A stretch of DNA of 64,000 nucleotides from contig CANNFR010000008.1 of assembly GCA_947503935.1 (NCBI GenBank), positions 277,339 to 341,338 on the forward strand, read 5' to 3'. Position 1 is the stretch's first letter. Each line of letters starts with the position of its first letter. The notes under the pieces were generated by a model, which ran no database searches, was not told where the DNA came from, and saw only the letters and a list, made by a program, of their open reading frames with translations. Both the position numbers and the translations under genes were made by a program. Origin of the DNA: an uncultured Paracoccaceae bacterium (lineage in GTDB: Bacteria; Pseudomonadota; Alphaproteobacteria; Rhodobacterales; Rhodobacteraceae). Positions 54,147 to 63,011 of the stretch are shown one piece after another.

Positions 54147-55379
54147 TCAGCGCATTTCTTTGCGGACGTTCCGCACGTTCCAGATCAGGATCGGTAGGAC
54201 CAGAAGCATAATGACCATGGCGCTGGCCGAGCCAACGCCCCAGTCGAACGATCGGAACAGCTTGTCATACATGTAGTTGGCTAGAACCTGCGTCTCCCAT
54301 TGGCCGTTGGTCATGGCTAGGACGATGTCGAAGACCTTCAAGACGACCAGCGTAATCGTCGTCCACACGACGACGATGGTCCCCATGATCTGCGGCACCT
54401 TGATCTTGAAGAATATCTCCAAGGGGTTCGCGCCATCCACGATGGCCGCCTCGATCGTTTCCTCGGGCACGCCGCGCAAGGCGGCCGACAGGATCACCAT
54501 CGCGAAACCGGTCTGAATCCAGATCAGCACCACCATCAGGAAAAAGCTGTTCCAATAGGGCAGCGTCAGCCAGGTCTGCGGTTGCCCGTAGGGGATATCG
54601 GCGGTGGCAAGATCGAAGAGCGACGACAGCGACATCCAGATCAGCCAGAGCGCCCCCCCCGCAACCACCAGCCGGAGCGGCATAAGCGCCCAGTGTTGGC
54701 TATGGGCGGATGACAGCAGCGGACGCACGAAGAGCCAGCCGACCCAAGCCACCACGGCAGCGAAAGCCAAAAGGATGATTGCCGGCAAGACCTGCAGGAA
54801 CAGGACCGACCCGACGCCGCCCTCGAAGGCCAGCCAGACCGCGTTCATCACGCCGATCTGGTCCTGATCGGCGGGGCGGGTGTCGTAGATCAACTTCCAG
54901 ATCACCGAGGCGCCAACGAACGAGATCGCCATCGGCATAAATACTAGCGACTTAGCGATACTACCCCATCTGATCCGGTCGGTCAGCTGTGCGATGAGAA
55001 GACCCAGCGCGGTTGCCGCAGCGGGCACCACGATCAGCCACAGCATGTTGTTGCGCATCGCCTCCCAGAACTTCGGTTCTGACATCATCTGCCTGTAGTT
55101 GGCCAGCCCCACGAAGGCGCCGCCCTGATCGCGGTCGGTCAGCGACAGCCAGAGTGTGGCAAAGACCGGATAGGCGAGATAGAGGCCCAGCGCGAACAGC
55201 GCGGGGAACAAGAACAGCCAGGGCCGTATTTGATTGGCTCGGTTGATGTTGCGCCCGGCATTCGGCCCGCGCGCCGGGTACAGGACCTTGTCGAGAAACT
55301 GGTTCGAAAAGTAGAAATACGCGAGGCAGCCGCTGACACCCACGATAATGGTAAGCAGTCCCTGGAGTGCAGGATTCAT
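54147..55379 (-). CDS. aglF: Alpha-glucoside ABC transporter permease AglF
   Basis: 410-residue MalF-type permease with about eight helices; the EAA loop EAAIVDGANPLEIFFKIKVPQIMG is near residues 320-343. An extra hydrophobic region (about residues 190-240) precedes the core, a known AglF trait. Follows aglE by 99 bases and precedes aglG, the standard aglEFGAK order. Confidence 0.93.
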   Translation of the reverse strand: MNPALQGLLTIIVGVSGCLAYFYFSNQFLDKVLYPARGPNAGRNINRANQIRPWLFLFPALFALGLYLAYPVFATLWLSLTDRDQGGAFVGLANYRQMMSEPKFWEAMRNNMLWLIVVPAAATALGLLIAQLTDRIRWGSIAKSLVFMPMAISFVGASVIWKLIYDTRPADQDQIGVMNAVWLAFEGGVGSVLFLQVLPAIILLAFAAVVAWVGWLFVRPLLSSAHSQHWALMPLRLVVAGGALWLIWMSLSSLFDLATADIPYGQPQTWLTLPYWNSFFLMVVLIWIQTGFAMVILSAALRGVPEETIEAAIVDGANPLEIFFKIKVPQIMGTIVVVWTTITLVVLKVFDIVLAMTNGQWETQVLANYMYDKLFRSFDWGVGSASAMVIMLLVLPILIWNVRNVRKEMR

Positions 55380-55478
55380 CTTTCTCTCCCCCCTCGTTGG
55401 CGCCGCCAGTCCGGGTCCTGGCCTGATCGATGCCGGGGCGATCAGGCCATGGCTTGACCGCCCCGAATTCGATGGTGT

Positions 55479-56831
55479 CTACTTCACCGCGTCCCAGCTT
55501 CTCTGGATTTCGGCCGCGACGGTCGCCGCATCCTTGCCGCCGGAATAGTCCACCATACCGGTCCAGAAGCTGCCCTGACCGACACCCGGATGCATCAAGT
55601 CGGACGCATCGAAGCGGAAGGTTGTGGCGTTCAACAGGATCTCGCCCATCTTCCTGAGCGTCGCATCGCCATAGAGTTCGGTGTTCACGCCCTGATGCGG
55701 GGTGAGAAAGCCCGACTGCGCCATCCAGACTTCATGTGCGATGGGCGTCTTCAGGAACTCGATCAGACCGCGCGAGGCGGGGCTGTCCTTGGTAATAAAG
55801 ACCAGTGTGCCGGCGCCCAGAACCGGGCTGCCCAGATCCTTTTCCGCATAGGCCGGGAAGTAGAAGAAGTCGGCATCGAGGCCCATTTCGGTACCTTCAG
55901 GGAAGAAGGTCGGGATGAACGACGCCTGACGGTGCATGTAGCATTGCGGCGGCGAGGCGAAGAGGCCCTTTGGGCTGTCGCGGAAATCGGTCGAGGCAAG
56001 GGCGGCAGCGCCGCCGGCGACATAGGCGTCGTTGCGGGCGAAGGCGCCGAATTCCTCAATCGCCGCGACGACACGCGGATCGTCGAACGGGATTTCGTTT
56101 CTCACCCACTGGTCGTAGACCTCGGGCGGCTGGGTGCGCAGCATCATGTCTTCGACCCAGTCGGTCGCGGGCCAGCCGGTGGCCCCACCCGAACCCAGGC
56201 CGATGCACCACGGAGTACCGCCATCGGCGACGATCTGATCGTTCAGCGCCTTCAGCTCTTCCATAGTCTCGGGCACTTCATAGCCCGCGTCCTCGAAATT
56301 CTCGGGGCTGTACCAGACTAGCGACTTCACATCGATCTTGAACGGAAACGCATAGAGCCGGTCGGTGCTGTCGGGCCCGGAATAGGTGCCGAGGCTAACC
56401 CAGCTCGGGCCAGCGGCGTAGTTTTCGTTAATCCAGGACTGCACGTCATCGCCCAGCGGCTCGACAAAGCCCTTCGACACCAGGTTTTGGATCAGTCCGG
56501 GCTGCGGCAGGATCGCAATATTCGGCGGGCTGCCCGCTTCGGTATCGATCACGATCTGCTGCTCATAGCTTTCCGACGAGGAGTAATTAACACTCGCACC
56601 GGTCGCAGCCTCGAAATAGGCGAGGAAGTTCTCGGCCAACTGCTGGTCGTCGCCACGCCACGGACCGAAGACATTGACCGTCTCGCCGGTGAAATCGTTC
56701 GCGGCGGCAAATGCCTCGTAACTGGACCAATTGAAGTCCCCGTCGCCCGGCGCATAGATCAGTTCCTGCGCCTGTGCGGTGCCCGCGACAAGAGCCAGCC
56801 CCGCAACGCCTGCCAAAAAGCGGCTTTTCAT
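55479..56831 (-). CDS. aglE: Alpha-glucoside-binding protein AglE
   Basis: 450-residue periplasmic solute-binding protein (family 1) with a signal peptide cleaved after AQA near residue 22. The ligand-binding fold is indicated by VNVFGPWRGDDQQLAENFLAYFEAATG and the aromatic GGATGWPATDWVEDMMLR segment. First gene of the alpha-glucoside operon; control region to aglR holds two operator palindromes. Predicted ligands by family are sucrose, maltose, trehalose and similar. Confidence 0.93.
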   Translation of the reverse strand: MKSRFLAGVAGLALVAGTAQAQELIYAPGDGDFNWSSYEAFAAANDFTGETVNVFGPWRGDDQQLAENFLAYFEAATGASVNYSSSESYEQQIVIDTEAGSPPNIAILPQPGLIQNLVSKGFVEPLGDDVQSWINENYAAGPSWVSLGTYSGPDSTDRLYAFPFKIDVKSLVWYSPENFEDAGYEVPETMEELKALNDQIVADGGTPWCIGLGSGGATGWPATDWVEDMMLRTQPPEVYDQWVRNEIPFDDPRVVAAIEEFGAFARNDAYVAGGAAALASTDFRDSPKGLFASPPQCYMHRQASFIPTFFPEGTEMGLDADFFYFPAYAEKDLGSPVLGAGTLVFITKDSPASRGLIEFLKTPIAHEVWMAQSGFLTPHQGVNTELYGDATLRKMGEILLNATTFRFDASDLMHPGVGQGSFWTGMVDYSGGKDAATVAAEIQRSWDAVK

Positions 56832-56901
56832 TCATCGTCCTCCCTGTTGGCGCGACTTTCGCGCGCCTCTTAAGCCTGATCCCCACGCTTCGAAAGCAGC
56901 T

Positions 56902-56915
56902 CCAAAGCGCTTTGG
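56902..56915. promoter_or_regulatory. LacI-type operator in front of aglE
   Basis: CCAAAGCGCTTTGG at 56902-56915 is a perfect 14-base palindrome with the AAAGCGCTTT core expected for LacI-family repressors. It lies 71 bases before the aglE start and 162 bases (centre to centre) from a second copy near aglR, which would allow repression of both transcripts and possibly looping. Confidence 0.8.
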
Positions 56916-57063
56916 GTGCGCCACCCTCGCGCAGGTCGCGACGTTCGTCAAGATTCGTCTACAACCCCAGGGTAACACAGGGGGATTGTTTGCGGATGCA
57001 GCAATAATCGCTGCGTCTGAAACCTTTGACGCCGCGAGATGCTGCCCCTAAGGTTCGCGCAAC

Positions 57064-57077
57064 CGAAAGCGCTTTGG
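57064..57077. promoter_or_regulatory. LacI-type operator in front of aglR
   Basis: AAAGCGCTTT core at 57066-57075, extended to 57064-57077 with one mismatched pair. It ends 13 bases before the aglR ATG, consistent with autorepression by AglR. Confidence 0.8.
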
Positions 57078-57090
57078 ATATCCGCCGCCG

Positions 57091-58122
57091 ATGAAACTCA
57101 AGGAATTGTCCGCCAAGCTGGGGCTGTCTCAGACCACCGTCAGCCGCGCTCTGAACGGCTACCCGGATGTCAACGAAGACACCCGCCAGCGCGTGCTGGA
57201 AGCCGCGCGCCTGCATGATTATCGCCCAGATGCGCTGGCCCGCCGTCTGGCCACCGGCCGCGCGATGGCCATCGGGCATGTCATCCCCACCTCGACCAAG
57301 CACGAGATGGTCAATCCCGTCTTCGCCGATTTCATCGCCGGCGCGGGCGAGGCTTATGCCAAGGCCGGCTACGACATGATCCTGTCGATGGTGGGCGATG
57401 CCGACGAGGCACGCGTCTACCGCGATTTCGCCAAGACGCGGCGGGTCGACGGCATCATGGTGCACGCGCCGCGCACCGGCGACACCCGCATCGCGCTTTT
57501 GCAGGATCTGGGCCTGCCCTTCGTCGTCCATGGCCGCGTCTCGGCCGAGGAGGCCAGCTATTCCTGGCTCGACGTGAACAACCGCCGCGCCTTTCAGCGC
57601 GCGACCGAGCTCCTGCTGGACCTCGGCCATCGCCGGATCGCATTGCTGAACGGGCTGGAGGAGATGGACTTCGCCATGCGCCGCCGCGCCGGCTATCAGG
57701 AGGCCCATGAAGCCCGCGGGCTGAAACCCGATGCCGCGCTGATCGCCTCGGACGAGATGACCGAGCAATACGGATATCATACCGCGCACCGGATGCTGGC
57801 CTCAGACGCCGCACCGACCGCCTTCATCGCCTCGTCGATGATCATCGCCATCGGTGTGCGGCGCGCGATCGAAGAACGCGGGCTGCAGATGGGGCGCGAT
57901 ATCTCGGTCGTCAGCCATGATGATGCGCTGTCGTATTTCCACACGCCCGATACCGTGCCGATCTTCACCTCCACCAGGTCCTCGGTGCGCGAGGCGGGGC
58001 AGCTGGCGGCCGAAATGCTGCTGGATATCGTCGCCGCCCCGGAAACCGCGCCGCGCCAGCGTCTGCTTGAGGCCATCCTGACCGTCGGCCAATCGACAGG
58101 CCCCGCCCCCAGCACAGGTTGA
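57091..58122 (+). CDS. aglR: LacI-family regulator of the alpha-glucoside genes
   Basis: 343-residue repressor. The N-terminal helix-turn-helix and hinge are canonical (MKLKELSAKLGLSQTTVSRALNG then VNEDTRQRVLEAARLHDYRPDALARRLATG). The periplasmic-binding-protein-like effector domain follows (VVSHDDALSYFHTP near the end). Divergent from aglE, with two AAAGCGCTTT operators between. It is followed by the GH1 gene after 4 bases, so AglR probably also controls the glucosidase and glucokinase genes. Confidence 0.93.
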   Translation: MKLKELSAKLGLSQTTVSRALNGYPDVNEDTRQRVLEAARLHDYRPDALARRLATGRAMAIGHVIPTSTKHEMVNPVFADFIAGAGEAYAKAGYDMILSMVGDADEARVYRDFAKTRRVDGIMVHAPRTGDTRIALLQDLGLPFVVHGRVSAEEASYSWLDVNNRRAFQRATELLLDLGHRRIALLNGLEEMDFAMRRRAGYQEAHEARGLKPDAALIASDEMTEQYGYHTAHRMLASDAAPTAFIASSMIIAIGVRRAIEERGLQMGRDISVVSHDDALSYFHTPDTVPIFTSTRSSVREAGQLAAEMLLDIVAAPETAPRQRLLEAILTVGQSTGPAPSTG

Positions 58123-58126
58123 CCCG

Positions 58127-59449
58127 ATGCTTCCCCAACGCCACGATTTTCCCGAAGGCTTTCTCTTCGGAGCCGCCACCTCGGCCTATCAGATCGAAGG
58201 CCATACCCAAAGCGGCGCGGGCCGCACCCATTGGGACGATTTCGCAGCCACACCCGGCAATGTCGTGCGCGCCGAGAATGGCGATTTGGCCTGCGACCAC
58301 CTGAACCGTTGGGAGGCCGATCTGGACCTGCTGGCCGCGGCCAACCTCGATGTCTACCGCTTTTCCACCTCCTGGGCGCGTGTCATGCCCGAAGGCCGGG
58401 GTGCGGTAAACGGGCAAGGCCTCGACTTCTATGACCGCCTTGTCGATGGCCTGCTTGAGCGGGGTCTGAAACCCGCAGCCACGCTCTATCATTGGGAATT
58501 GCCCTCGCCGCTCGCTGATCTTGGCGGTTGGCGCAACCGCGATATCGCCAGCTGGTTCGCCGATTTCGCCCAAGTGATCGCCGAGCGTCTGGGCGATCGG
58601 CTGTGGTCGGTCGCCCCGATCAATGAACCCTGGTGCGTGGCCTGGCTGTCGCACTTCCTCGGCCACCATGCGCCCGGCTTGCGCGACATCCGCGCGACCG
58701 CCCGCGCGATGCACCACGTCCTTCTGGCCCATGGCAGCGCGGTGCAGGCCCTCCGCGCGGCGGGTCACCAAAATGTCGGCGCCGTCTTCAATTTCGAACG
58801 CGCGCTGCCGGCCGATGACAGCCCTGAGGCCGCCGCCCGCGCCGCCACCTATGACGCCTATTACAATCGCTGGTTCCTGTCCGGCATCTTCCACCGTGCC
58901 TATCCGGCCGAGGCCCTGGCCGGGCTTGAACCCCATTTGCCGCAAGGCTGGGAGGGGGATTTCGACACCATCGCCCAACCGCTCGATTGGTGCGGGGCGA
59001 ATTACTACACCTGCAAGCGGATCGCGGCCGCGGGTGGCCCCTGGCCCGCCCTGGCCGAGGTCGACGGCCCCCTGCCCAAAACCGAAATGGGCTGGGAGAT
59101 ACACCCTGAGAGCTTGGGCTTTTTCCTGCGTCGGATGCAGGCCGATTATACCGGCGATCTGCCGCTTTATGTCACCGAGAACGGCATGGCCTCGGCCGAT
59201 CGCCTTGCCGGAGGGCGGGTCGATGACCAGCCGCGGATCGATTATCTGGCGGCACATCTGGCCCAGGTGCAAGCCGTCATCGCCGAGGGCGTACCGGTCA
59301 GGGGCTATTTCTGCTGGTCGCTCTTGGACAATTACGAATGGGCGCTGGGATATGACAAACGCTTTGGCCTGATCCATGTGGACTTCGACACCTTGAAGCG
59401 CACCCCGAAAGCGTCCTATCACGCGCTGGCGCGGGCGCTGGCCCGCTAA
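58127..59449 (+). CDS. bgl: Beta-glucosidase (GH1)
   Basis: 440-residue GH1 retaining glycosidase. The acid/base is Glu167 in PINEPWC and the nucleophile is Glu351 in YVTENGMAS. The N-terminal FLFGAATSAYQIEG signature is intact and there is no signal peptide. It sits in the aglR operon, so the cell may take up mixed alpha- and beta-glucosides through shared regulation; uptake of beta-glucosides by AglEFGK itself is not established. Confidence 0.95.
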   Translation: MLPQRHDFPEGFLFGAATSAYQIEGHTQSGAGRTHWDDFAATPGNVVRAENGDLACDHLNRWEADLDLLAAANLDVYRFSTSWARVMPEGRGAVNGQGLDFYDRLVDGLLERGLKPAATLYHWELPSPLADLGGWRNRDIASWFADFAQVIAERLGDRLWSVAPINEPWCVAWLSHFLGHHAPGLRDIRATARAMHHVLLAHGSAVQALRAAGHQNVGAVFNFERALPADDSPEAAARAATYDAYYNRWFLSGIFHRAYPAEALAGLEPHLPQGWEGDFDTIAQPLDWCGANYYTCKRIAAAGGPWPALAEVDGPLPKTEMGWEIHPESLGFFLRRMQADYTGDLPLYVTENGMASADRLAGGRVDDQPRIDYLAAHLAQVQAVIAEGVPVRGYFCWSLLDNYEWALGYDKRFGLIHVDFDTLKRTPKASYHALARALAR

Positions 59450-59471
59450 AACCTGCCGGAGCCCGTCGCTT

Positions 59472-60443
59472 ATGCCGCTTGACCCCGATCGCTACACACT
59501 TGTCGCCGATATCGGCGGCACCAATACCCGTGTCGCGCTGGCCGAGGGGACGGCGCTTTTGCCCGATACGATCCGCCGCTATGCCAATGCCGATCATCCA
59601 GGTCTGGCCGAGGTTCTGGCCGCCTATATCGCGGCCGAGGAGGATGTCGATTGCGCCGCCGCCGCCGTGGCCCTTGCCGGTCCCGTGAGGGACGGTAAGG
59701 GCACGCTGACCAACCTCGACTGGACCATTGATGAGGACACCGTTGCGCGCGCCGCCCGGGCCGAGCGTGTGGCGGTGGTGAACGATCTTCAGGCGCAAGG
59801 CGACGCGCTGGGGCATCTAGCGCCCGATATGGTCCGCGCGATTCTTCCGGGGCCCGCCCATGTTCCGGGCGCCACGCGGCTGGTGATCGGGGTCGGCACC
59901 GGCTTCAATGCCGCGCCTGTCTATGAGGGCCGCTTCGGGCGGCTTGTGACACCGGCCGAGGCCGGCCATACCACCCTGCCCGTCCGCTCGGACGACGATC
60001 TGCAACTGGCCCGCCATATCGAGGAAAAACACGGCTTTGCCGCGGTCGAGGATGTCTTGTCCGGCCGTGGGCTCAAGCATCTCTACGCATTCCTCGGCCA
60101 GCGGGGCGGCGTGCCGGCCGAGGCCAGCGCGGCCCAGATCATGACCGCGCTCGATCAAGGGTCCGACCCGCTGGCAGAAGAGGCCGCGCGCCTTTTCACA
60201 CGGCTTCTGGGCACGGTCGCGGGCGATCTGGCGCTGACCACCCTGCCCTTCGGCGGCGTCTATCTGGCCGGCGGCGTCGCACGCGCCTTCGCCCCCTGGC
60301 TGACCCGGTTCGGCTTTCAGGATGCGTTCCGCGACAAGGGCCGCTTTGGCCCGTTCATGGAAAACTTCTCGGTCTCGGTGATCGAGGATGATTACGCCGC
60401 CCTGCACGGCCTGGCTCACCACCTCGACCGCCTGCCGCACTAG
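59472..60443 (+). CDS. glk: Glucokinase
   Basis: 323-residue ATP-dependent glucokinase of the bacterial Glk family: phosphate-binding VADIGGTNTRVAL at the N-terminus, ALAGPVRDGKGTLTNLDWTID, and VIGVGTGFNAAPV with the glucose-binding residues. YLAGGVARAFAPWL is the adenosine loop. It is third after aglR and bgl. It phosphorylates glucose released by AglA and the GH1 enzyme, feeding the Entner-Doudoroff genes edd and eda. Confidence 0.94.
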   Translation: MPLDPDRYTLVADIGGTNTRVALAEGTALLPDTIRRYANADHPGLAEVLAAYIAAEEDVDCAAAAVALAGPVRDGKGTLTNLDWTIDEDTVARAARAERVAVVNDLQAQGDALGHLAPDMVRAILPGPAHVPGATRLVIGVGTGFNAAPVYEGRFGRLVTPAEAGHTTLPVRSDDDLQLARHIEEKHGFAAVEDVLSGRGLKHLYAFLGQRGGVPAEASAAQIMTALDQGSDPLAEEAARLFTRLLGTVAGDLALTTLPFGGVYLAGGVARAFAPWLTRFGFQDAFRDKGRFGPFMENFSVSVIEDDYAALHGLAHHLDRLPH

Positions 60444-60520
60444 GCCAACGGCCCCGGGTGCCGGGGGCGATCGCGCGCCTCCCCTTGTCAGCCCGGTCGC
60501 ACTCGGCCAGTCTCACCGCG

Positions 60521-61951
60521 ATGGAAACTAGCTACGACCTTCTGATCCGCGGCGGCACCCTGGTGACCGGCTCGGCCAGTTTTGCCGCAGACTTGGCGAT
60601 CCGAAACAGCGTGATCGCGGCCATCGGCCCCTCCCTTGACGGCGATGCCACCCGCACGATTGACGCGACGGGCCGCTACGTTTTGCCAGGCGGCGTCGAC
60701 CCGCACGCGCACATTCAACAAATGTCCGGCGCAGGCCTGATGAATGCCGACACGTTTGAGACCGCCCATCGCTCGGCCCTGATCGGCGGCACGACCAGCG
60801 TGATCTCGTTTGCCGCCCAACCCAAGGGCACGTCTCTGACCCAGGCCACGGCCGATTACGGCGCCTTGGCCCGGGCCGGGGCGATGGCCGATTATGCCTT
60901 CCATCAGATCGTGGCTGACCCCAGCGGGCTGGCCTTGGACCTGCCCGAATTGGCGGCAAGCGGCCACCGCTCGCTCAAGATCTTCACGACCTATCCGGCC
61001 GTGAAGCTGGATGACCGGCAGATCATCGACACGCTGATGCTGGCCCGGGCGCATGGGTATCTCGCTTGCATCCATGCCGAGACCGACGCGCTGATCGGCT
61101 GGACGACCGATGCGCTTCTGGCGCGCGGCCTTGACCGGCCCCATCACCATGCCCTCTCGCATCCCCGCTTGGCCGAGATCGACGCAGTCGAGCGCATGAT
61201 CCGGTTTGCCGAGTTCACCGGCGCGCCGATCATGCTGTTCCACATCTCTACTGCCGAAGCTGCGGAGGCTGTTCGCCGCGCCAAGGCCCGTGGTGTGGCG
61301 GTGCATGCCGAGACCTGCCCGCATTACCTGCTGATGACCGACGAGGTCCTGACCCGCCCCGAGGCCGCGAAATGGATGTGCAGCCCGCCGCAACGCACGC
61401 GCGCCGATCAAGACACGCTCTGGGCCGCGCTGGCCGACGGCACTCTCGACCTAATCTCGTCCGACCACGCGCCCTACCGCCATGACGCGACCGGCAAGCT
61501 GGCCCATGGCGCGGAGGCCCCCTTCAACAAGATCGCCAACGGCCTGCCCGGGCTGGAAACCCGCCTACCGCTGATCTGGGACGCGATCGCCACCCGCGGC
61601 CTGCCGCCCGAACTGTTCGTCCGGCTTTGCTGTGAGGGCCCGGCCCGTCTGCATGGGCTTAGCACCAAGGGCCATCTGGCCGAGGGGCAGGATGCCGATA
61701 TCCTGATCTGGAATGCGGGGGCGACCCGTGAATGGAGCGCTGACGATCTGCATGACAGTACGGGCTACAACCCCTGGGCGGGCCATGTGACGCGCGGTGC
61801 GGCGGACACGGTGATCCGCCGGGGCGAGGTCGTGGTCGAGGGCGGCGCCCTCAAGGCCGAACCGGGCAGCGGCCGCTTTCTGCCACGGGCGGCCTTTCCC
61901 GCCGGACAGCCGGCCCATGAGGCACGCATCGCGATGGGAGACGCATCATGA
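60521..61951 (+). CDS. Dihydropyrimidinase/hydantoinase-family cyclic amidohydrolase
   Basis: 476-residue binuclear amidohydrolase. All metal ligands are visible: His62 and His64 (DPHAHIQ), carbamylatable Lys153 (SLKIFTTY), His185 (IHAETD), His241 (LFHISTAE) and Asp315 (SSDHAPY). Tyr158 corresponds to the transition-state tyrosine of hydantoinases. The start METSYDLL at 60521 is chosen by family length. First of four overlapping genes. Which cyclic ureide it opens (hydantoin, dihydropyrimidine, other) cannot be told; no carbamoylase accompanies it. Confidence 0.9.
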   Translation: METSYDLLIRGGTLVTGSASFAADLAIRNSVIAAIGPSLDGDATRTIDATGRYVLPGGVDPHAHIQQMSGAGLMNADTFETAHRSALIGGTTSVISFAAQPKGTSLTQATADYGALARAGAMADYAFHQIVADPSGLALDLPELAASGHRSLKIFTTYPAVKLDDRQIIDTLMLARAHGYLACIHAETDALIGWTTDALLARGLDRPHHHALSHPRLAEIDAVERMIRFAEFTGAPIMLFHISTAEAAEAVRRAKARGVAVHAETCPHYLLMTDEVLTRPEAAKWMCSPPQRTRADQDTLWAALADGTLDLISSDHAPYRHDATGKLAHGAEAPFNKIANGLPGLETRLPLIWDAIATRGLPPELFVRLCCEGPARLHGLSTKGHLAEGQDADILIWNAGATREWSADDLHDSTGYNPWAGHVTRGAADTVIRRGEVVVEGGALKAEPGSGRFLPRAAFPAGQPAHEARIAMGDAS

Positions 61952-62343
61952 ACACCCCGCCCGATAGCGGCCATGTGCAATTGGCGATCACGTTTTTCTA
62001 CTACCGCGACCTGGCCGCCGCGATGCGGTTCTATGAAGACGTCATGGGCTTTACGCTTGCCATCGATCAGGGCTGGTCAAAGATCTACGGCATTGCCGGC
62101 AACGCCCATGTCGGGCTGGTGGACGAAGCGCGCGGCATGCACAAATCGGCGCCCGTGAAGCCCGTGCAGCTCTGCATCCGGGTGCCGGACGTCCGCGCCT
62201 GGTATGATTATGCTCAAGCGCAGGGCGTTACCGGCCTGTCGCAGCTGTTCGAGAATGAGGCCCTGGGCATCCGCGCCTTCGTCTTCGACGACCCCGAGGG
62301 CTATCAAATCGAGGTGCAATCGGCGACGAGGCCTGGCGCATGA
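61948..62343 (+). CDS. VOC (glyoxalase-like) family protein in the hydantoinase operon
   Basis: 131-residue VOC-fold protein: LAITFFYYRDLAAAMRFYEDVMGF, then IYGIAGNAHVGLVDEARGMHK and the C-terminal FVFDDPEGYQIEVQSA with a metal-ligand glutamate. It overlaps both neighbours by 4 bases (ATGA). Its role in a hydantoinase operon is unclear; VOC proteins can be epimerases or ring-cleaving dioxygenases. Confidence 0.87.
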   Translation: MNTPPDSGHVQLAITFFYYRDLAAAMRFYEDVMGFTLAIDQGWSKIYGIAGNAHVGLVDEARGMHKSAPVKPVQLCIRVPDVRAWYDYAQAQGVTGLSQLFENEALGIRAFVFDDPEGYQIEVQSATRPGA

Positions 62344-63011
62344 AAGCGCTTCATATCCTGAACCCGAATTCGTCCGAGGTGGTGACCGAAGGCATTCGCG
62401 CGGCCGTGAAACCGCTGGAGGCCGCAGGCGTCCCGATCCGCTGCCATACACTGGCCGAGGGCCCGCCCGGCATCGAAAGCCAGGCCGATGCCGACCGCGT
62501 CGTGACCCCGCTTTTGGCGCAGGCCAAACGGCTTGAGCCTGAGGCGCTGGGATTCACCATCGCGTGCTTCGGCGATCCCGGCCTGCATGCGCTCCGCCAC
62601 GAGACCAAGCTGCCCGTCACCGGCATTCAGGAGGCCGCCGTGACCCATGCCCTGACGCTGGGCCATCGCTTCGGCATCCTGTCGATCCTTGCGCCCTCCG
62701 TGCCCCGCCATCTGCGCAGCCTTGGCGCGATGGGTGTTCTGCCGCGCCTCGCCGCCGATCTGCCGCTTGACCTGACGGTCGCCGAACTGGCCGACGAGGC
62801 CCGCACGCTGGCACGGATGGAAGAGGTCGGCGCGAACTTGCGTGACCGACACGGCGCCGATGTGGTCATCCTCGGCTGCGCCGGCATGGCGCGGCTTCGC
62901 CCCGCCCTCGAACGCCGCCTCGGCCTGCCGGTGGTTGAGCCCTGCCAAGCAGGCGCGGCCCTGGCGCTGTCGCATATCCTTCTTTCGCAAAGCCATAAGG
63001 TAGTTCCATGA
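62340..63011 (+). CDS. Asp/Glu/hydantoin racemase family protein
   Basis: 223-residue two-thiol racemase-fold protein. The catalytic cysteine pair is present: Cys76 in TIACFGDPG and Cys180 in VILGCAGM, as in hydantoin and allantoin racemases. The N-terminal LHILNPNSSEVVTEGI is the family signature. It may racemise the substrate enantiomer not accepted by the amidohydrolase upstream. Overlaps the VOC and lyase genes by 4 bases each. Confidence 0.9.
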   Translation: MKALHILNPNSSEVVTEGIRAAVKPLEAAGVPIRCHTLAEGPPGIESQADADRVVTPLLAQAKRLEPEALGFTIACFGDPGLHALRHETKLPVTGIQEAAVTHALTLGHRFGILSILAPSVPRHLRSLGAMGVLPRLAADLPLDLTVAELADEARTLARMEEVGANLRDRHGADVVILGCAGMARLRPALERRLGLPVVEPCQAGAALALSHILLSQSHKVVP

